The position numbers were made by a program, and so were the translations under genes. Below, piece by piece: positions 23,704 through 36,963 of a stretch of DNA of 64,000 nt (within the stretch, counting starts at the first letter, position 1; each line of letters begins with the position of its first letter). The notes under the pieces were generated by a model, which saw only the letters and a list, made by a program, of their open reading frames with translations, did not search any database and had not been told where the DNA came from. This stretch comes from Craterostigma plantagineum (lineage: Eukaryota; Streptophyta; Magnoliopsida; Lamiales; Linderniaceae), in assembly GCA_027422505.1 (NCBI GenBank), contig JAPQWV010000002.1:26142501-26206500 (forward strand), in the 5' to 3' direction.

Positions 23704-24523
23704 ATGGTTGACAACACTTGGTACAAGAAATTGCAAGATACCCTAAGAAAGCACGAGGTGATGATGACTGATGAAAGATCTCAAAGAGAAAATGGGGAAG
23801 CTCTGCTGCGAGCTCAACTTCAGTCTACCAATGGAACAGTGGGGATGCTTAACACTCATGTGGCTCAGTTGAAACATCAGATGGATGAGTTTGCCCAAGC
23901 TCAACAAGGACTCAAGTTTCAAGTGGGAGAAATGGCCCAAAATATTCAAGTGGTCAGGCAACAGTTACAGAACTTAAACCTAATCCAAAACCAAAACATA
24001 AACCCCTTACCACACGATTACAAGCATCAAAGATCATCAATGGCGGATTACACTTGCTTACGGCCGGCGACGAGCAGATTTGACCGAGCTCCTGCTACAG
24101 CGAAAAACACCTGGAATGCATCATGACCTCGCCCCTTATCCAAGCTTGAATTCCCGCGTTTCGACGGCACCAACTCCCGAGGTTGGCTACAAAAATTCAA
24201 GGAGTATTTTCAGATGGTAACCACACTCACCGAGCATCAAAAGGTTCAAGTGGCTGGGCTCTACGTCGACGACGAGGCTCTCGAATGGTACGACGAGCTC
24301 ATTGAAGGTAAGGACTGTCTAACTTGGAATGAGTTCGTAGAAGCTATAATTGACATATTTGAAGGTTTGGAGCTTGTCAGTAATGTGTCGTCACTTGAGG
24401 CTGATTCGTTTTCGATTTGGAATGAATTTGCTGAAATAAAGAAGTCGAACATAGGCGAGGAAGAGTTGTCGGTGCTGGTTGAGTTTGAACCTGTTGGGAT
24501 TGAGGTTGAATCAATTGTCATTG
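23704..24523 (+). pseudogene. Gypsy gag fragment
   Basis: The likely start is the ATG at 23704 (MVDNTWYKKLQDTLRKHEVM), since an earlier ATG lies within the LTR. An amphipathic Gln/Met-rich coiled coil runs to about 24000. After a stop at 24126 the frame changes and the gag core follows: LEFPRFDGTNSRGWLQKFKE, VAGLYVDDEALEWYDELI, LTWNEFVEAIIDIF. From about 24370 the sequence leaves the gag family and reads into a low-complexity Glu-rich segment up to the LTR scrap. Protease and pol do not follow. Truncated and non-functional. Confidence 0.82.
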
Positions 24524-24735
24524 TGTTAGGAAATATTTTGTAGTGTTAAATTTCATTATATTGTCTTTGTTGGTTAGCTTTTAGTTAATTTGGACTAGGT
24601 CGTAATGGGCTAGCCCGTAGCTATTTTGTAATGGGCTTACACAAGGTCCCAAGTATTATATACCAACTTGTGGTATAAATACTAAAACCCTAACACATAG
24701 TTAGGTGTGCTTGTGTGTGTAGAGAAAATAAACAA
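24524..24735 (+). mobile_element. LTR fragment related to the 337-bp LTRs at 54886 and 60214
   Basis: Starts TGTTAGGAAATATTTTGTAG and keeps the TTTGTTGGTTAGC block, the ACCAACTTGTGGTATAAATA promoter block and CCCTAACACATAGTTAGGTG. These match the minus strand of the young element at 54886-60550, with many substitutions. It stops about 120 bp short of the expected LTR end, so it is an older, broken relative in the opposite orientation. Confidence 0.75.
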
Positions 24736-24739
24736 TGAA

Positions 24740-26095
24740 ACCAATGAAGATAGCTCCATTGTCGAAGATGTCGTAGGCAGGAGAGACAGAAAGCCAAGAA
24801 AGGATTCGTTGTTCGTGATGTCTCCTGGATCGACTACACCTGCGAAGCAGTTGAGGCGTACGCGAAAGGGAAAGGTATTTACTATGCTGTTCTTTAACCA
24901 TTAATTTAATTCAACTTTTGTGTATAATCGAAAACTTCATTTTCACAGGAGAAGTTGATTGAAATTGAATCTGAAGATGATGAGGCGGGAGCTGATAATT
25001 GAAAAAGAACGTACGAAGCTAAGAAAGCTGCATTAATGCAGAAGTATTATATGTCGAGGTCTTATCCAGGCAGAGACTGCTTGGACGGGGATCGTAGGAA
25101 CTTGGTTGATGCTTTTTTTGACCAAGATGATTTTATGTAAGTAAAGATTGATCATATCTTTCATGCTGTTGAGTACAATCTGCGTTTGATTCGACATTTA
25201 TGTGTACGTCAACCGTGTTCGCAAACGGACCGTCGTAGGTGACCGGTGAGCTACTCATCAATTTGTTAATGGGTGAGCCCATTCAAGGCGATATCATCGA
25301 TTCATGGTTCCAATACATTACCTCACCGGTTTACCAAGCACGGAACAATGTCTTTGGTATTGTAAGACTTCTCACAACACATGTCATGGTGAGTATAGTT
25401 TACCTACTTGATAGTGAATTTGTTTTCATTAACTTCATCATAATAGATACTAACTTATTACATCGCTCTGCAGGCTAATTTCTTGGACATTTTGGGGCAG
25501 CGGAGAAATATAAAATTTCCCGATAAGGACGTGAAAAGTATGTCCTTTGACAATAAGTTGTTACCCTACGTGCTCGGTCAGTTAAAAATATTGGAAAAGT
25601 ATGACTTGTCTAAGATGCGAGCTATAGTTATGCCAATTAATACGAAATTCCACTGGCATCTGCTTATTTTCCTCCCACAAGACAGCATTTTCCGTCATTA
25701 TACGTCCTTGTAGTCCCCCAATATCGGTCAGACAGTGAGCTCGTCGTAAGTTCCCTCTGAATTACTGTTTTTGATATATATTAATTGGTATAGATGTACC
25801 ATTTACACGTTTGCTTTGTTGTTAAATTTCAGGCCACGCTGTTCGCGCAATACCTCAACGTTCGACATAAACAGAAATTAGCAACTAAGAACAACGTCGA
25901 GCATGTAAAATGTCGACAACAAGCGGAGGGGTCCATGGACTATGGCACGCTTGTATGCATGTGGGCTAATTCCGTGTTGAAGGACAGCGTCGCTGGTTGG
26001 GATTACGTGGAAGAAGCCGGCGATGTTCAAGAATTCCGTGCCATTATCGCATCTGGGATTATGTCCCATGCTAAGAGTTGTCGAAAAGCGGACTG
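24740..26095 (+). pseudogene. Ulp1-like (C48) cysteine protease of a MULE, catalytic Cys replaced
   Basis: SUMO-protease-like domain of the kind carried by Kaonashi/CUMULE transposons. Blocks with splice-like borders: 24740-24874 (basic segment RDRKPRKDSLFV, LRRTRKGK), 24951-25138 (one stop), about 25230-25389 (GELLINLLMGEPIQGDIIDS), 25474-25730 and 25833-26095. The catalytic His lies in MPINTKFHWHLLIF. The Cys motif, normally near N-D-C-G, reads EGSMDYGTLVCMWA, with Tyr in place of Cys. A stop follows FRHYTSL, where the family usually has YDSL. So the copy should be inactive. It lies in tandem upstream of the MULE transposase at 27035-29126. The domain call is firm; exon borders are approximate. 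Confidence 0.8.
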
Positions 26096-27034
26096 AACGA
26101 ATACGTAGGACAATATGTTGTGGTTTGCTTTTGGAAATTATGTGATGCTGGTGTTTATTTTGTGGGATTATCGCATCTGGGATTTTGTGGGCTGATGTTT
26201 ATTTTGTGAAATGGCAGTGGACAATATTTAGGACAAGATGTTATGGAATGATTGTGGAATTACTAGGCTGGTGTTATTTTGTTTGTTGGCAATGAACAAT
26301 TGTAAGGTCAGATGTTTGTGGGTTTAAGTGTTTAATATGTCGATCTTCTTTGTGAAATTGGATTACTAAGCAAACTTAACTTCGATTATACTACATATGT
26401 TTTCATTTTTGTTATTATACCAATACTAACGGAATAAAACCATATCATTCAGCAATTAACTTGATTCTTTGGCAAACTTACTTGATTCATATATATACTT
26501 TGTCAATTTCACTTACTTGATTCTTTAGCAAACTTACTATATTTCAGCCGGCAAACTTAGTCGATTCTTATACATAAGGTTAAACAAGTATAACTATATT
26601 ATTAATGCATTATAATTATAAACATAACTTGATTCATGTTGATACGCTTTGAGTTTGTTATGATACTAACATTAATCGACTTATAAGTAAAATATAAAGA
26701 TTTATAATTATGAACGATTATGATAATAGTGTATACAATTATGATAATGCGGCTTTACAAACATATTCAACTGAAAGAGCGGTTTATTATACAAATAGTT
26801 GATATAATTATACCAATAAATATACGTTTTGTTGCTTTCCTCCAACAACACGATTTTATAGGTTTCATCACAATCATTTCTTGCATTCCTCAAACACGAT
26901 TTTAGTAATATTTCCCGCTCATAAAAAAGGTGAATCCCGCTCATTAATTAGTGCGTAAAGTGAAATTGTGGCACAGTGAAAACCCCAATTGACCTTGCTT
27001 CCAAGCCCCAATTTGTCTGCAACTACCCACTAAA
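26096..27034. other. AT-rich spacer with scattered ATTATACCAAT motifs
   Basis: No gene. ATTATACCAATA-type motifs occur at about 26414 and 26808. The same motif forms the large array at 40430-41345, on the other side of the MULE transposase. Confidence 0.5.
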
Positions 27035-29126
27035 ATGAGCATTGATGAGTACCATTTATGTCTTTGTACATTCAACAATGACGATTATGTCCTTGCAGTT
27101 CCTCAAGATTCCTCACTACGGGACCTACAACAACTGTTGCATACTAGATGGCCCATGTTACAGAATAACCCAGCAAATTTCAGATACAAGATGCCGTCGA
27201 CTTGCTATATAAGACTAGCTTACTCAATGAAGAAGATTTCGCCAACATGTTTTCCGTCCATCAAAGATTTGGAAATCAGATGATACATCTCTTTGTCGAA
27301 ATAGACGCTCAGAGCTCGAGAAGCACCCCCGAACAGATTGCGCTAGACGACGATCTCCCAAAAGACTTAGATGATGTGTTGCCTAATGGAAACTGGACAG
27401 CTTGCATAGCAGGTGTTGGGCAGCTGTTTGTTGATGCAGTCCCATTTCGAAGCAAACCGAAAAAATATTTGATTTCTAGGGGCAAGGATTTCAAGTATGT
27501 TAAGAATCAATCAAGGAAAGTATTAGCAAAATGCAAGGTGAATAGCTGCACGTGGAGAATCAGTGCTTCATACAGAAAGAGCGACGACACATTTGCAATA
27601 CGCAATTGTAATCTTGAACACAATTGTGGCAGTTCGAATTTGTTGTCGAGAGACCATCCGAAAGCTGACTGCTATTGGTGGCTGAGTTAGTCAAACAGAA
27701 ATTGCGAAGTGATCCACTCTATAAACCTTGCAATCTGAAAGCTGACATCCTCGAAGAATACGGGGTCGAGATTCCATATCGAAGAGCATGGGAGGTCGAG
27801 AGAAAGCCATTCAACAAATACACGGTGGTGATCGTGAGTCGTACGAGAAACTCGGTTGGTATTGTCGTAAAGTGATTGAAACTAATCCAGACAGCTTTGC
27901 TTGTTGTGAGATATTCGCAGAATCGAAAAAATTCCGAAGATTATTCCTAAGTTTTGCGGCTTGCGCTATTGGATTTCTGAGAGGATGCAGACCAATAGTA
28001 TTCTTAGATGGGACGCACATCAAAAGTAAATACAAGGGTACATTGCTTAGTGCTACATCGAAGGACGCAAACGACGGGCTGTTCACCATAGCATATGCAG
28101 TTGTTAACAATGAGAACGATGACAATTGGGAATGGTTTTGTAGCAAATTACGGGAGGTTTTTAGCTATCATGGGAACAATGATTACACAAGGTTTACATT
28201 CTTCTCGGACCGTCATAATGGTCTCTTGAACGGTGTCCCGCTCGTTTCCCCTGAGAGTAACCATGCCTACTGTCTGCGCACTTAGTCGACAATTTAAAGA
28301 CGGATGTCGTGATCAAGCACTCGTTTAAAGAAATAGAGAAGTGGATATCAGTGTACCAAGCAGCTGTGTATGCCCGACGCAACAAGGTTTTGTCACAAAT
28401 ACCAATCTAATTTTGGAGAAATTCAAGGAGGACGGCGCCCTATTCCTTGGTAACTCCAAACCCGATCATTGGGCTAACTCACTCTTTCCAGGCATGCGTT
28501 GGGGTGTGATGAACAATAATGTTGCTGAGTCGTGGAATCATTGGGTAAAATCGGCGAGATTCTTGCCCGTGCTCGGGTTAATTGATGAAATCCGCAGAAA
28601 TATTATGGTGACGATGAGCACAAGACGGGAGGATGCGGTTAAAATGAGTGGAATTATATGCGTGAATCAAGAGAAGAAGCTCAGTAACAAGATTAGGAGG
28701 GCGCGGAGGTTACGTGTTGAGCAGTCAAGCAACTACATCTTCGAAGTGGCCGATGGAGGACATACTTATGCTGTGGACTTGAGCGGACGGACATGCTCTT
28801 GCAAATGGTACCAAATTGAGGGTATTCCTTGTAAGCATGTATGTGCATGCATAAGCACGTTACAACTATCGCCCTACGAGTTTTCCGATGCATTATATGG
28901 CGTTGACGGATATAAGGAGGCATACATGCAGGTCTTGTATCCAATTCCTACGCACGAAATGGATAAGGTGACGGTAACTGACGCTATCAATGCCCCGGAT
29001 GTTCGCCGTCCGCCGGGTCGTAGAAGGACAATCAGAATTCCATCACAAATTGATGTTAGGGCATTAAAGTGTGGACGATGTTCCAGGCTGGGTCACAATC
29101 GTAGATCCTGCAAAGAGCCCATGTGA
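27035..29126 (+). pseudogene. MULE transposase (MuDR/Kaonashi-like), four frame breaks
   Basis: Starts MSIDEYHLCLC, with a PB1-like N-terminal stretch (QDSSLRDLQQLLHTRWPMLQ). A MuDR-type DNA-binding domain reads KNQSRKVLAKCKVNSCTWRI and ends RNCNLEHNC. The catalytic core has PIVFLDGTHIKSKYKGTLLS (first Asp), AYAVVNNENDDNWEWF and FFSDRHNG (second Asp). The C-terminal part has RWGVMNNNVAESWNHW, a SWIM finger (CSCKWYQIEGIPCKH) and a CCHC-like knuckle (CGRCSRLGHNRRSC). Frame breaks lie near 27200, 27690, 27790 and 28285. All domains are in order, so decay is recent. The Ulp1-like domain upstream supports a Kaonashi/CUMULE assignment. Confidence 0.9.
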
Positions 29127-29303
29127 AGGTAAATGTAGGTATGTATAAATTTCATGCATACGTGTGGGTATGTATATTTTGCTGACTGTTCTGGAATGTC
29201 AGGTACATATTTTTGTTATTGCTTAGTGCTTGTAAAACTTTGATGGCATGGGTGTGGGTATGTATTTGCTGCTTCTTTTGGAATGTCAAGTAGTTATCTT
29301 GAT
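29127..29303 (+). repeat. Two tandem units of about 85 bp after the MULE gene
   Basis: The order GTGTGGGTATGTAT, then GGAATGTCA, then GCTTRGTGCTTGTAAA, then TTTGATG occurs once before 29250 and again from 29251. The second copy is interrupted by the Athila element and finishes at 40258-40290. Confidence 0.65.
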
Positions 29304-30939
29304 TGACACGCTCGAATACTAGTAAGTGTACTAGGTCGTGCAAGTAGTATAAAATAGACGTGAGTCCAAGTATCGATCCACGAGGACAACTCGATTAATT
29401 TTAAGATATTCTTATGAAATTTAATCTAGACTAAAGCGAATTTTAAATAAGGTATTTTATGATTTTTGAAATTAAAAATAATCAAACCAGATAAAAGCGT
29501 AAATAAACAACAAACGCAACGATTGACGACAAGGCGATCAAGGCGCATGCTCGGCACGCATTATTCCTACGTCTTCACGCAGTTAGTCATAAATAATCAA
29601 TACGAGTCTCAGTCAAGGTAGAATTTCCTAAAATAATCGCTACTCGTTTGTCCCGCAATAACGATTCTATGCGATAGAGAACCAATCCCTATATGTCTAT
29701 ATGACTGTAGTTTCTACGCACGCATTTAGCATTTATGAAATTCCCCGAGTTTAAACGCTTTCGGCGCCTAAGATCTCGGAAACCACACGTACGAAACCGA
29801 ATTCCATCTCTGGTCGGTTTTACGTTGTGGTGTCCCATATTTATCGTCTAACCAGTCTAATCACTTTGTCCGTCTCATAAACCAATCAAATATCGTGCAT
29901 ATGTTGATCAGACACACACAAGCATTTAACTCAAACATAGGACACATGACTCGATTCGTACGATTAAATATAATAAAACAGCATTATCACGTAGTCATAA
30001 TACGGCCTAACACGGCCTCAATCAAACAGAAATTTAAGCACGCATATTAATAAACGAGAAACACAAATATTGAACGTAGACATTTATATAATTAAAACGA
30101 CGTAAAACTTCCCTTAGCACAATGACGCCGTGTTCCCTCGAGGTCTCTCGTCCTATCTCGGTAAGAAATCTCACCTCGCAAGCTGTCAAAAAGCTTTGGT
30201 GCGCGTCTGAATTGCTCCGTCGATGAGTTGTTGTGGCGTTTTGGTAACGGGAGTTGCTTGCTTGGTGCGTGTGAGCTGCCAATTTATTGAGCGTGAATGG
30301 CCTTTGCATAAGCTGAAATGGAGACAATTACTTAAGTGCTTAGTGGGTGTCTTCTGCCTTCTTTCTTCGATAAAGGAAAAGGGGTTTTGGATGTATCTCA
30401 GCCTTGTAAGCTTGTGTGTGGCTTTGTGTAATGCTCTCCCCCTTTTTCATGTACGTGAAGAATCCTTTTTATAGGCCATGTGAGAGCAAAGTTGGTCAAT
30501 TCCATCTTTATCATTGCGCAGCCTTCTCTTTGTATATTTGTTTTATTTTCCATCCTTGAACACATAAGAATCTTCCAGCTGCAAAAAAAAACTGGATTTT
30601 TCTTCCTTAGTAAACGCCTTGAGCCGTGTGTGTATCTTGAGCTGCCTTGAGGATTTGTCTTTTCCTTATCCAATGATGCGTATCTTCAAAAACCACGTTG
30701 CATATTTGACTAAGCCAATAGAATTGAGTTAATCCTTATATTAATGGTATATGTTTTTCCTTAATTTCCTCAAGTTCTATTCATGTTCGAGTCTTTTCGT
30801 GTTTGTCTAATTTTCCTCCAATATATGTGATACAACAAATACGAACGTAAACATAGGATATTTAAGGGCACTTCGATAAATAACAACCGAAAACACGTTT
30901 TTACGTGGTATAAATATTAGGTAAAATTCTAACTTATCA
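29304..30939 (-). mobile_element. 3' LTR of the Athila-like element
   Basis: 1636 bp with the same TGACACGCTCGAATACTAG start (plus-strand reading) and CTTATCA end as the other LTR. Confidence 0.92.
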
Positions 30940-32790
30940 ACAACCCCCAAACTAGCTTCGATCGTCCTTGATCATAAAGCGGAATAAACTTAATCAAGTT
31001 AGGATTTTACGGCGTCACTAAATGAATTCTCATGTTTATTCTCAGAAAACAAAAGCACAATCGGTCGAAATCGTCATCAAGTAATGAGTGATCCAGCTAA
31101 GCATGAGACATAAAATGATAGTTCGCAATCATATCATAGCACAAAAATAAGATCGTCACACGTATCAAGTGACAACTCTCACATGGATCGCTCAATTCGC
31201 TCGAGTGTTTAATGGGATCTGTATAAAAGCGCTCAACTCACAACATATAATGATATTACTCTATGCTTGCAAATATATCACGTCATAATTGCATTAGTGA
31301 ATCTCATGCACGAATCAAAAGGTCTTTATAAATGGTTGTAATGGGGATCAGGGTAATAAGGTGTGCCATATGGGAGGAGTGAGCTAATATAGTCAAGCAT
31401 GTTAGTCACTAAATTGCTTTCGTCATCTACCAACAAAGTACGACATCAAATAACAGAAACTTATACTGCTATAAAAACACACTCGAAACTACTACTAAGA
31501 ACTCAAGAAAATAATTCTGGAAATCTACCATAACCCTCTTTTTTTTCTTTTTTCAAATAAAAAATGAAAAAATATTTTCTAATATATAATTTTCTCTCTT
31601 TTTTTATTTTTTTTTCTTGATACTTTTTTTTTCTCTTTTTCTCTATCTCTTTTTTTTTCTCTTTTTTTCTTCTCAAATAAGTAAAATAGAATACTGCAAC
31701 CAGAAATGACATGCCCAAATAGTCTTCCCTCTAAATTAATAGACTCAATACTATGAAGCGACTAGTAAGCAACATGCTGACAATGGTTCGAGGATGAAGG
31801 ATAAAATAACGGGGTAATGGCTAAATATCGTGGCTCCAAATCAACAAATAAGGCTAATAAGGCTCAAAGGGGCTCACTAATGGATGGATATGTCGGGTAC
31901 GCAGATATTTAGGCCAATGACTTATCCTAATTGCCTTTATCATTTTCGTACACGAAATTTTCACACAGTGATATTGACATGCATAACAGAGCAAGTTTGA
32001 AAATAATCAGACTATGTGTGACCCTCATGAAAAAAACACATCGAGCAAGTATTGTGTTGCTCTAATTTTTCGGCTCAAAACTCACAATTTTCTGGCTTTG
32101 TGTCTCGTGATACGTGCTATTTTTCTGAAGCAATCAATGTGATCAGATAGTCATGCTAATATCAAAACACGTAACATGCTGAACTTTCACACACAATTAG
32201 CTGAATCTTATCTCGACACCAGAAAAATTTTAAAAATTTTCATCATCGACATGAGTTTTCACAAGTGACTTTCAAATCCTAACATTAATCAATTAAATCA
32301 ACTAACAAATCGAAGAGATCGATAACATTTAAATCTAGCATGTGTCACCCCTCCCCCAAACAAATTTGCGCATTGTCCTCAACTAACAAATCGAAGAGAT
32401 CGATAAAATTTAAATCTAGCATGTGTCACCTTACCCCCAAACTAATTTGTGCATTGTCCTCAATGTGTTAAAATTTAAAGCAAAAAGAGAGTTTAAGTGA
32501 CACTGCCCTGAATAATGCATGTGGACGGGTCGTGAGAAGATTTCGGTTCCTTCATAGATCGAGCTAGCTCTGCGAAGAAACCACCCCCAAACTGACTCTG
32601 AGCTTGCGAGGAAACATAACTAGACGGCACTGTGATACGAATTTTTGTGAAAAAAAACAAAACACACTTAATAAGATGCAATATGATATAAGACTCGAAT
32701 ACGAAATAAAATTAGTAACGCATAGATAATACTTGGGTTGCCTCCCAAGAAGCGCTGCGTTTATAGTCATTAGCTCGACTATTGTACCGA
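30940..32790 (-). other. Athila 3' non-coding region with an 81-bp tandem duplication
   Basis: Between integrase and the polypurine tract there is no frame with known motifs. 32300-32462 is a tandem duplication of period 81 containing ACCCCCAAAC and GCATTGTCCTCAA. 31540-31680 is a pyrimidine-rich (T/C) stretch. The env-like gene of some Athila elements would lie here but is absent. Confidence 0.75.
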
Positions 32791-35700
32791 TCAAGGTAGA
32801 TCGGTATTTGGACTTGCTTCAGTGTGGTGGAGGTCCTTCAGCTTGCTGGTATTTTCTCCAGACAAGGTATCCCTGAAAGACATAGAACAACTCAAAGCAG
32901 TCGTATTAGTACTACGGGGTTCTTCAAGAATTATTGAAGTTACTTCTCCAAGATTCCCGTCGTCGTATAATTTCAGGCGCTGTCCATTAACCTTATAAGA
33001 GTCCTTCCCGTTTATTAGGATCTGTACGGCTCCAGATGGGAATACTTGCTCCACTACGTATGGCCCTGTCCATTTACTCTTTAGTTTTCCGGGAAATAGG
33101 CGCAGCCGCGAGTTGAATAGTAGTACACGATCCCCGACTTTGAACTCTCTCTGTGCAATTCTCTTATCATGGTATTTCTTCGTTCGCTCCTTATACAGTT
33201 TTGCATTCTCATATGCGTTTTGGCGAAATTCTTCCATCTCATTCAGTTGGAGTAACCGGTTACTGCCTCGACATAATCAAAGTTAAGTTTCTTAACAGCC
33301 CAATATGCACGATGTTCTAACTCAACAGGTAAATGACATGCTTTTCCGTAAACTAATTTAAAAGGTGAAGTTCCTATCGGTGTTTTAAATGCAGTGCGAT
33401 ATGCCCATAATGCATCATCTAGCTTCAAAGACCAATCTTTCCTAGAGGCATTCACTGTCTTTTCTAAAATTTGCTTAAGCTCCTTATTAGAAACTTCTAC
33501 CTGACCACTGGTTTGAGGATGGTACGCGGTAGACACTTTATGCTTAACACCATATTTCGACAATAAATTTGCAAATAACTTATTGCAAAAATGAGTACCT
33601 CCATCACTAATTATTGCACGTGGTGTACCAAAGCGAGTAAAGATATTTTTCTTAAGAAAGTGAATAACTACTCGTGCATCATTTGTTCGACATGCTTCAG
33701 CCTCGACCCACTTGGACACATAATCTACTGCAACGAGAATATATTTATTAGAGCATGAAGTAGGAAATGGTCCCATAAAGTCAATACCCCAAACATCAAA
33801 TAACTCGACTTCTAGCATAATATTTAAAGGCATCTCATGCTTTCTAGAAATACCACCAGTACGCTGACAACGATCACAAGAAACCACATAAGCATGAGCA
33901 TCCTTAAATAAAGTAGGCCAGAATAAACCTGATTGAAGCACCTTAAATGCTGTCTTTGTAGGCCCATGATGTCCACCCGTTAAACCAGGATGACAATGCG
34001 ATAAAACAGAATTTACCTCTTCGGCGGGAATACATCGTCGAATTACCTGATCGGAGCAGATTTTGTACAAGAATGGATCGTCCCACAGATAATGCTTTGC
34101 ATCAGAAAGAAATTTCTTCTTCTGATGAAAAGTTAACCCTGTTGGAATATCACCTGTAGCAGCATAATTTGCAAAATCCGCGTACCAAGGTAAAGACGTA
34201 TCTAGTAATGCATACAATTGTTCATCAGGAAAACGCTCATCAATAGGTAATTCCTTATTCTGCTCAAGTGAATTCTCTAGCCTAGATAAATGATCAGATA
34301 TCACATTTTCGACACCTTTCTTATCACGTATCTCTAGGTCGAATTCTTGAAGCAATAAAATCCAACGAATTAACCTAGGCTTAGCATCTTTTTTAGCAAA
34401 TAGGTATCTAAGCGCAGCATGATCAGTGTATACTATTACCTTATTCATCACAAGATACGAATGAAATTTATCTACCGCAAATACCACAGCTAGTAGCTCT
34501 TTTTCGGTAGTAGCGTAATTTCTCTGTGCATCGTCCAAAGTCTTGCTAGCGTAGTAAATGGCCTGAAATATTTTATCCTTGCGTTGTCCAAGAACAACAC
34601 CTACCGCACCATCACTAGCGTCGCACATCGATATAAACGGCAAAGTCCAATCCGGTGCAACCATCACTGGCGCTGTGGTGAGTTTCTCCTTTAAAGTGCG
34701 AAATGCTTGTAGACACTGGTCTGTAAAGTCAAACACAACATCTTTGACAAGTAAGTTTGATAATGGCTTAGCTATTTTCGAAAAATCTTTTATGAAGCGT
34801 CGGTAGAATCCTGCATGTCCCAAAAAGCTCCTAACCGCCTTCACGGACGTGGGTGGTGGCAACTGCTCAATTACGTCGACCTTCGCTCTATCTACCTCAA
34901 TGCCCTTAAGTGATACCTTGTGGCCAAGAACTATGCCTTCCTGTACCATAAAAATGGCACTTCTCCCAATTTAAAACAAGGTTAGTCTCTTCGCAACGTT
35001 TAAGAACAAAATCTAAATTATCGAGGCATGTATCGAACGTAGATCCAAACACAGAAAAATCATCCATGAAGATCTCCATAAATTTCTCAACTACATCATG
35101 GAAAATAGCAAGCATGCATCTTTGAAATGTAGCTGGGGCATTCAATAATCCAAATGGCATACGTCTATACGCAAAAGTACCGTAAGGACAAGTAAAAGTA
35201 GTTTTTCCTTGATCCTCAGGTGCTATAGAAATCTGGTTATACCCTGAATAGCCATCTAGAAAGCAATAAAATTCATGTCCAGCTAATCGCTCTAACATTT
35301 GATCGATAAAGGGAAGTGGAAAGTGATCTTTACGTGTGGCATCATTTAATTTTCTATAGTCTATGCATACACGCCATCCCGTAACTGTCATAGTGGGAAT
35401 TAATTCATTTGAGTTATTTTTAATCACAGTTATACCTCCCTTTTTTGGCACAACCTGCGTCGGACTAACCCATGCGCTATCGGAGATAGGATAAATAATA
35501 CCTGCGTCCAAAAGCTTGATTACCTCCTTCTTCACGACTTCTTGCATAGTTGGGTTCAAACGCCTCTGTGGTTGTACGATCGGTTTGTATGAATCCTCCA
35601 TCAAAATCTTGTGCATGCAAATGGTCGGGCTTACTCCTTTTATGTCAGCAACCTTCCATGCGAATGCCCGCTTGTGTTCCCTTAGCACTCTCAATAGCTT

Positions 35701-36963
35701 TTCTTCCATGAGATCTGTCAACGAGGAAGAAATAATCACAGGTAAAGTGTCAGAGGCGCCAAGATAAACATATTTAAGATGGCTAGGTAAAGGCTTTAAA
35801 TCTAGAGTTGGAGGATCCTCGATTGATGGTCGTGGTTGCAGTTCCAATGTCCGATCGAGTTGCTCAAATTTTGATCTAAATGACTTTGTGTGAGGTGTAT
35901 TTGCCTCTAGACTCGCCACGACATATTCCAACTCGGCTTTGTTTTCTATGTCTTCTCCAACTAAACATGCTTCCAACTCATCTTTGTTCCTGAAAGCCTT
36001 AAAATACTCAAAAGCACATGAGTCAATACTATCAATAAACGAGCATGAATCATCATCAGCGGGGTGTTTCATTGATTTATAAACATCAAATACTACTTTT
36101 TCATCCCCTATTTGTAAGATGAGTTTACCATTACCGACGTCGATGAGTGCTCTTGCCGTATTTAGAAATGGTCTTCCAAGTATCAGTGGCATATCGGTAT
36201 CTTCCTCCATGTCTAATACCACAAAATCCGCTGGGAAGTAGTGTTCTCCGACCTTCACTAGTACATCCTCGACAATTCCTCGTGGGTATGTGATTGACCT
36301 ATCTGCTAGTTGGAGTATCGTAGATGTGGGCTTTGGCTCACCGACTCCTAATTTCTTAAGAAGCGAAAAAGGCAGCAGGTTAATGCTTGCACCTACATCG
36401 CATAATACATTAGTAAATGAGAGCGAGCCTATATAACAAGGGATTGAGAAACTCCCTCTATCTTTAATTTTTGGTGGTAACTTCCTTTGTAGCACGGCTG
36501 AACATTCTTCATTGAGTGCTATCGTACCATGTTCTTCCAACTTATTCCTGTTCGACAGTAGCTCCTTCAAGAATTTTGCATACTTTGGTATCTGCAAAAG
36601 CGCTTCAACAAAAGGAATATTAATTTCAAGCTTCTTAAAAAGATTAATAAAGCGTTCAAATTGCTTATCAGGTTTTTCCCTTCGTAGTGCAGCTGGAAAT
36701 GGAGGTCGAATCTTTATCGGTGGTAATGGCTCGGCCTTCTCTTCGGGCGGTGGAGAGTCCAACGTCTTCGTGATCGTGGAAGTACTCTGGCCGGCATCTT
36801 CTGTTTCGATCTCTTCCACTGCCTTTTGGGTTTCTGAAGCCGGCTCGAGCGTCTTTCCATTTCGTAGTTGAATGGCCTTCGCGTACTCTCTAGGATTTTT
36901 CTCGGTGTCGCTCGGAAGTGCGCCTTGTTTGCGCTCGGATACCGTGCTCGCAAGTTGTCCCAC
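32791..36963 (-). pseudogene. Athila-like pol: protease, RT, RNase H, integrase with two frameshifts
   Basis: The linker YAKAIQLRNGKTL (36870) is followed by the protease (LCDVGASINLLPFSLLKKLG, with the family's Asp-x-Gly-Ala; then MPLILGRPFLNTARALIDVG). RT has GWRVCIDYRKLND, FYCFLDGYSGYNQI, TYGT-like PYGTFAYRRMPFGLLNAPAT and FMDDFSVFG (catalytic DD). An extra T in a T run near 34945 shifts the frame. RNase H follows ([42 protein letters not shown]). Integrase has an HHCC finger ([13 protein letters not shown]...CDRCQR) and a DDE core ([29 protein letters not shown]). A second shift near 33270 precedes the C-terminus, EFKVGDRVLLFNSRLRLFPG. Otherwise unbroken, so this is a recent inactivation. 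Confidence 0.93.
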
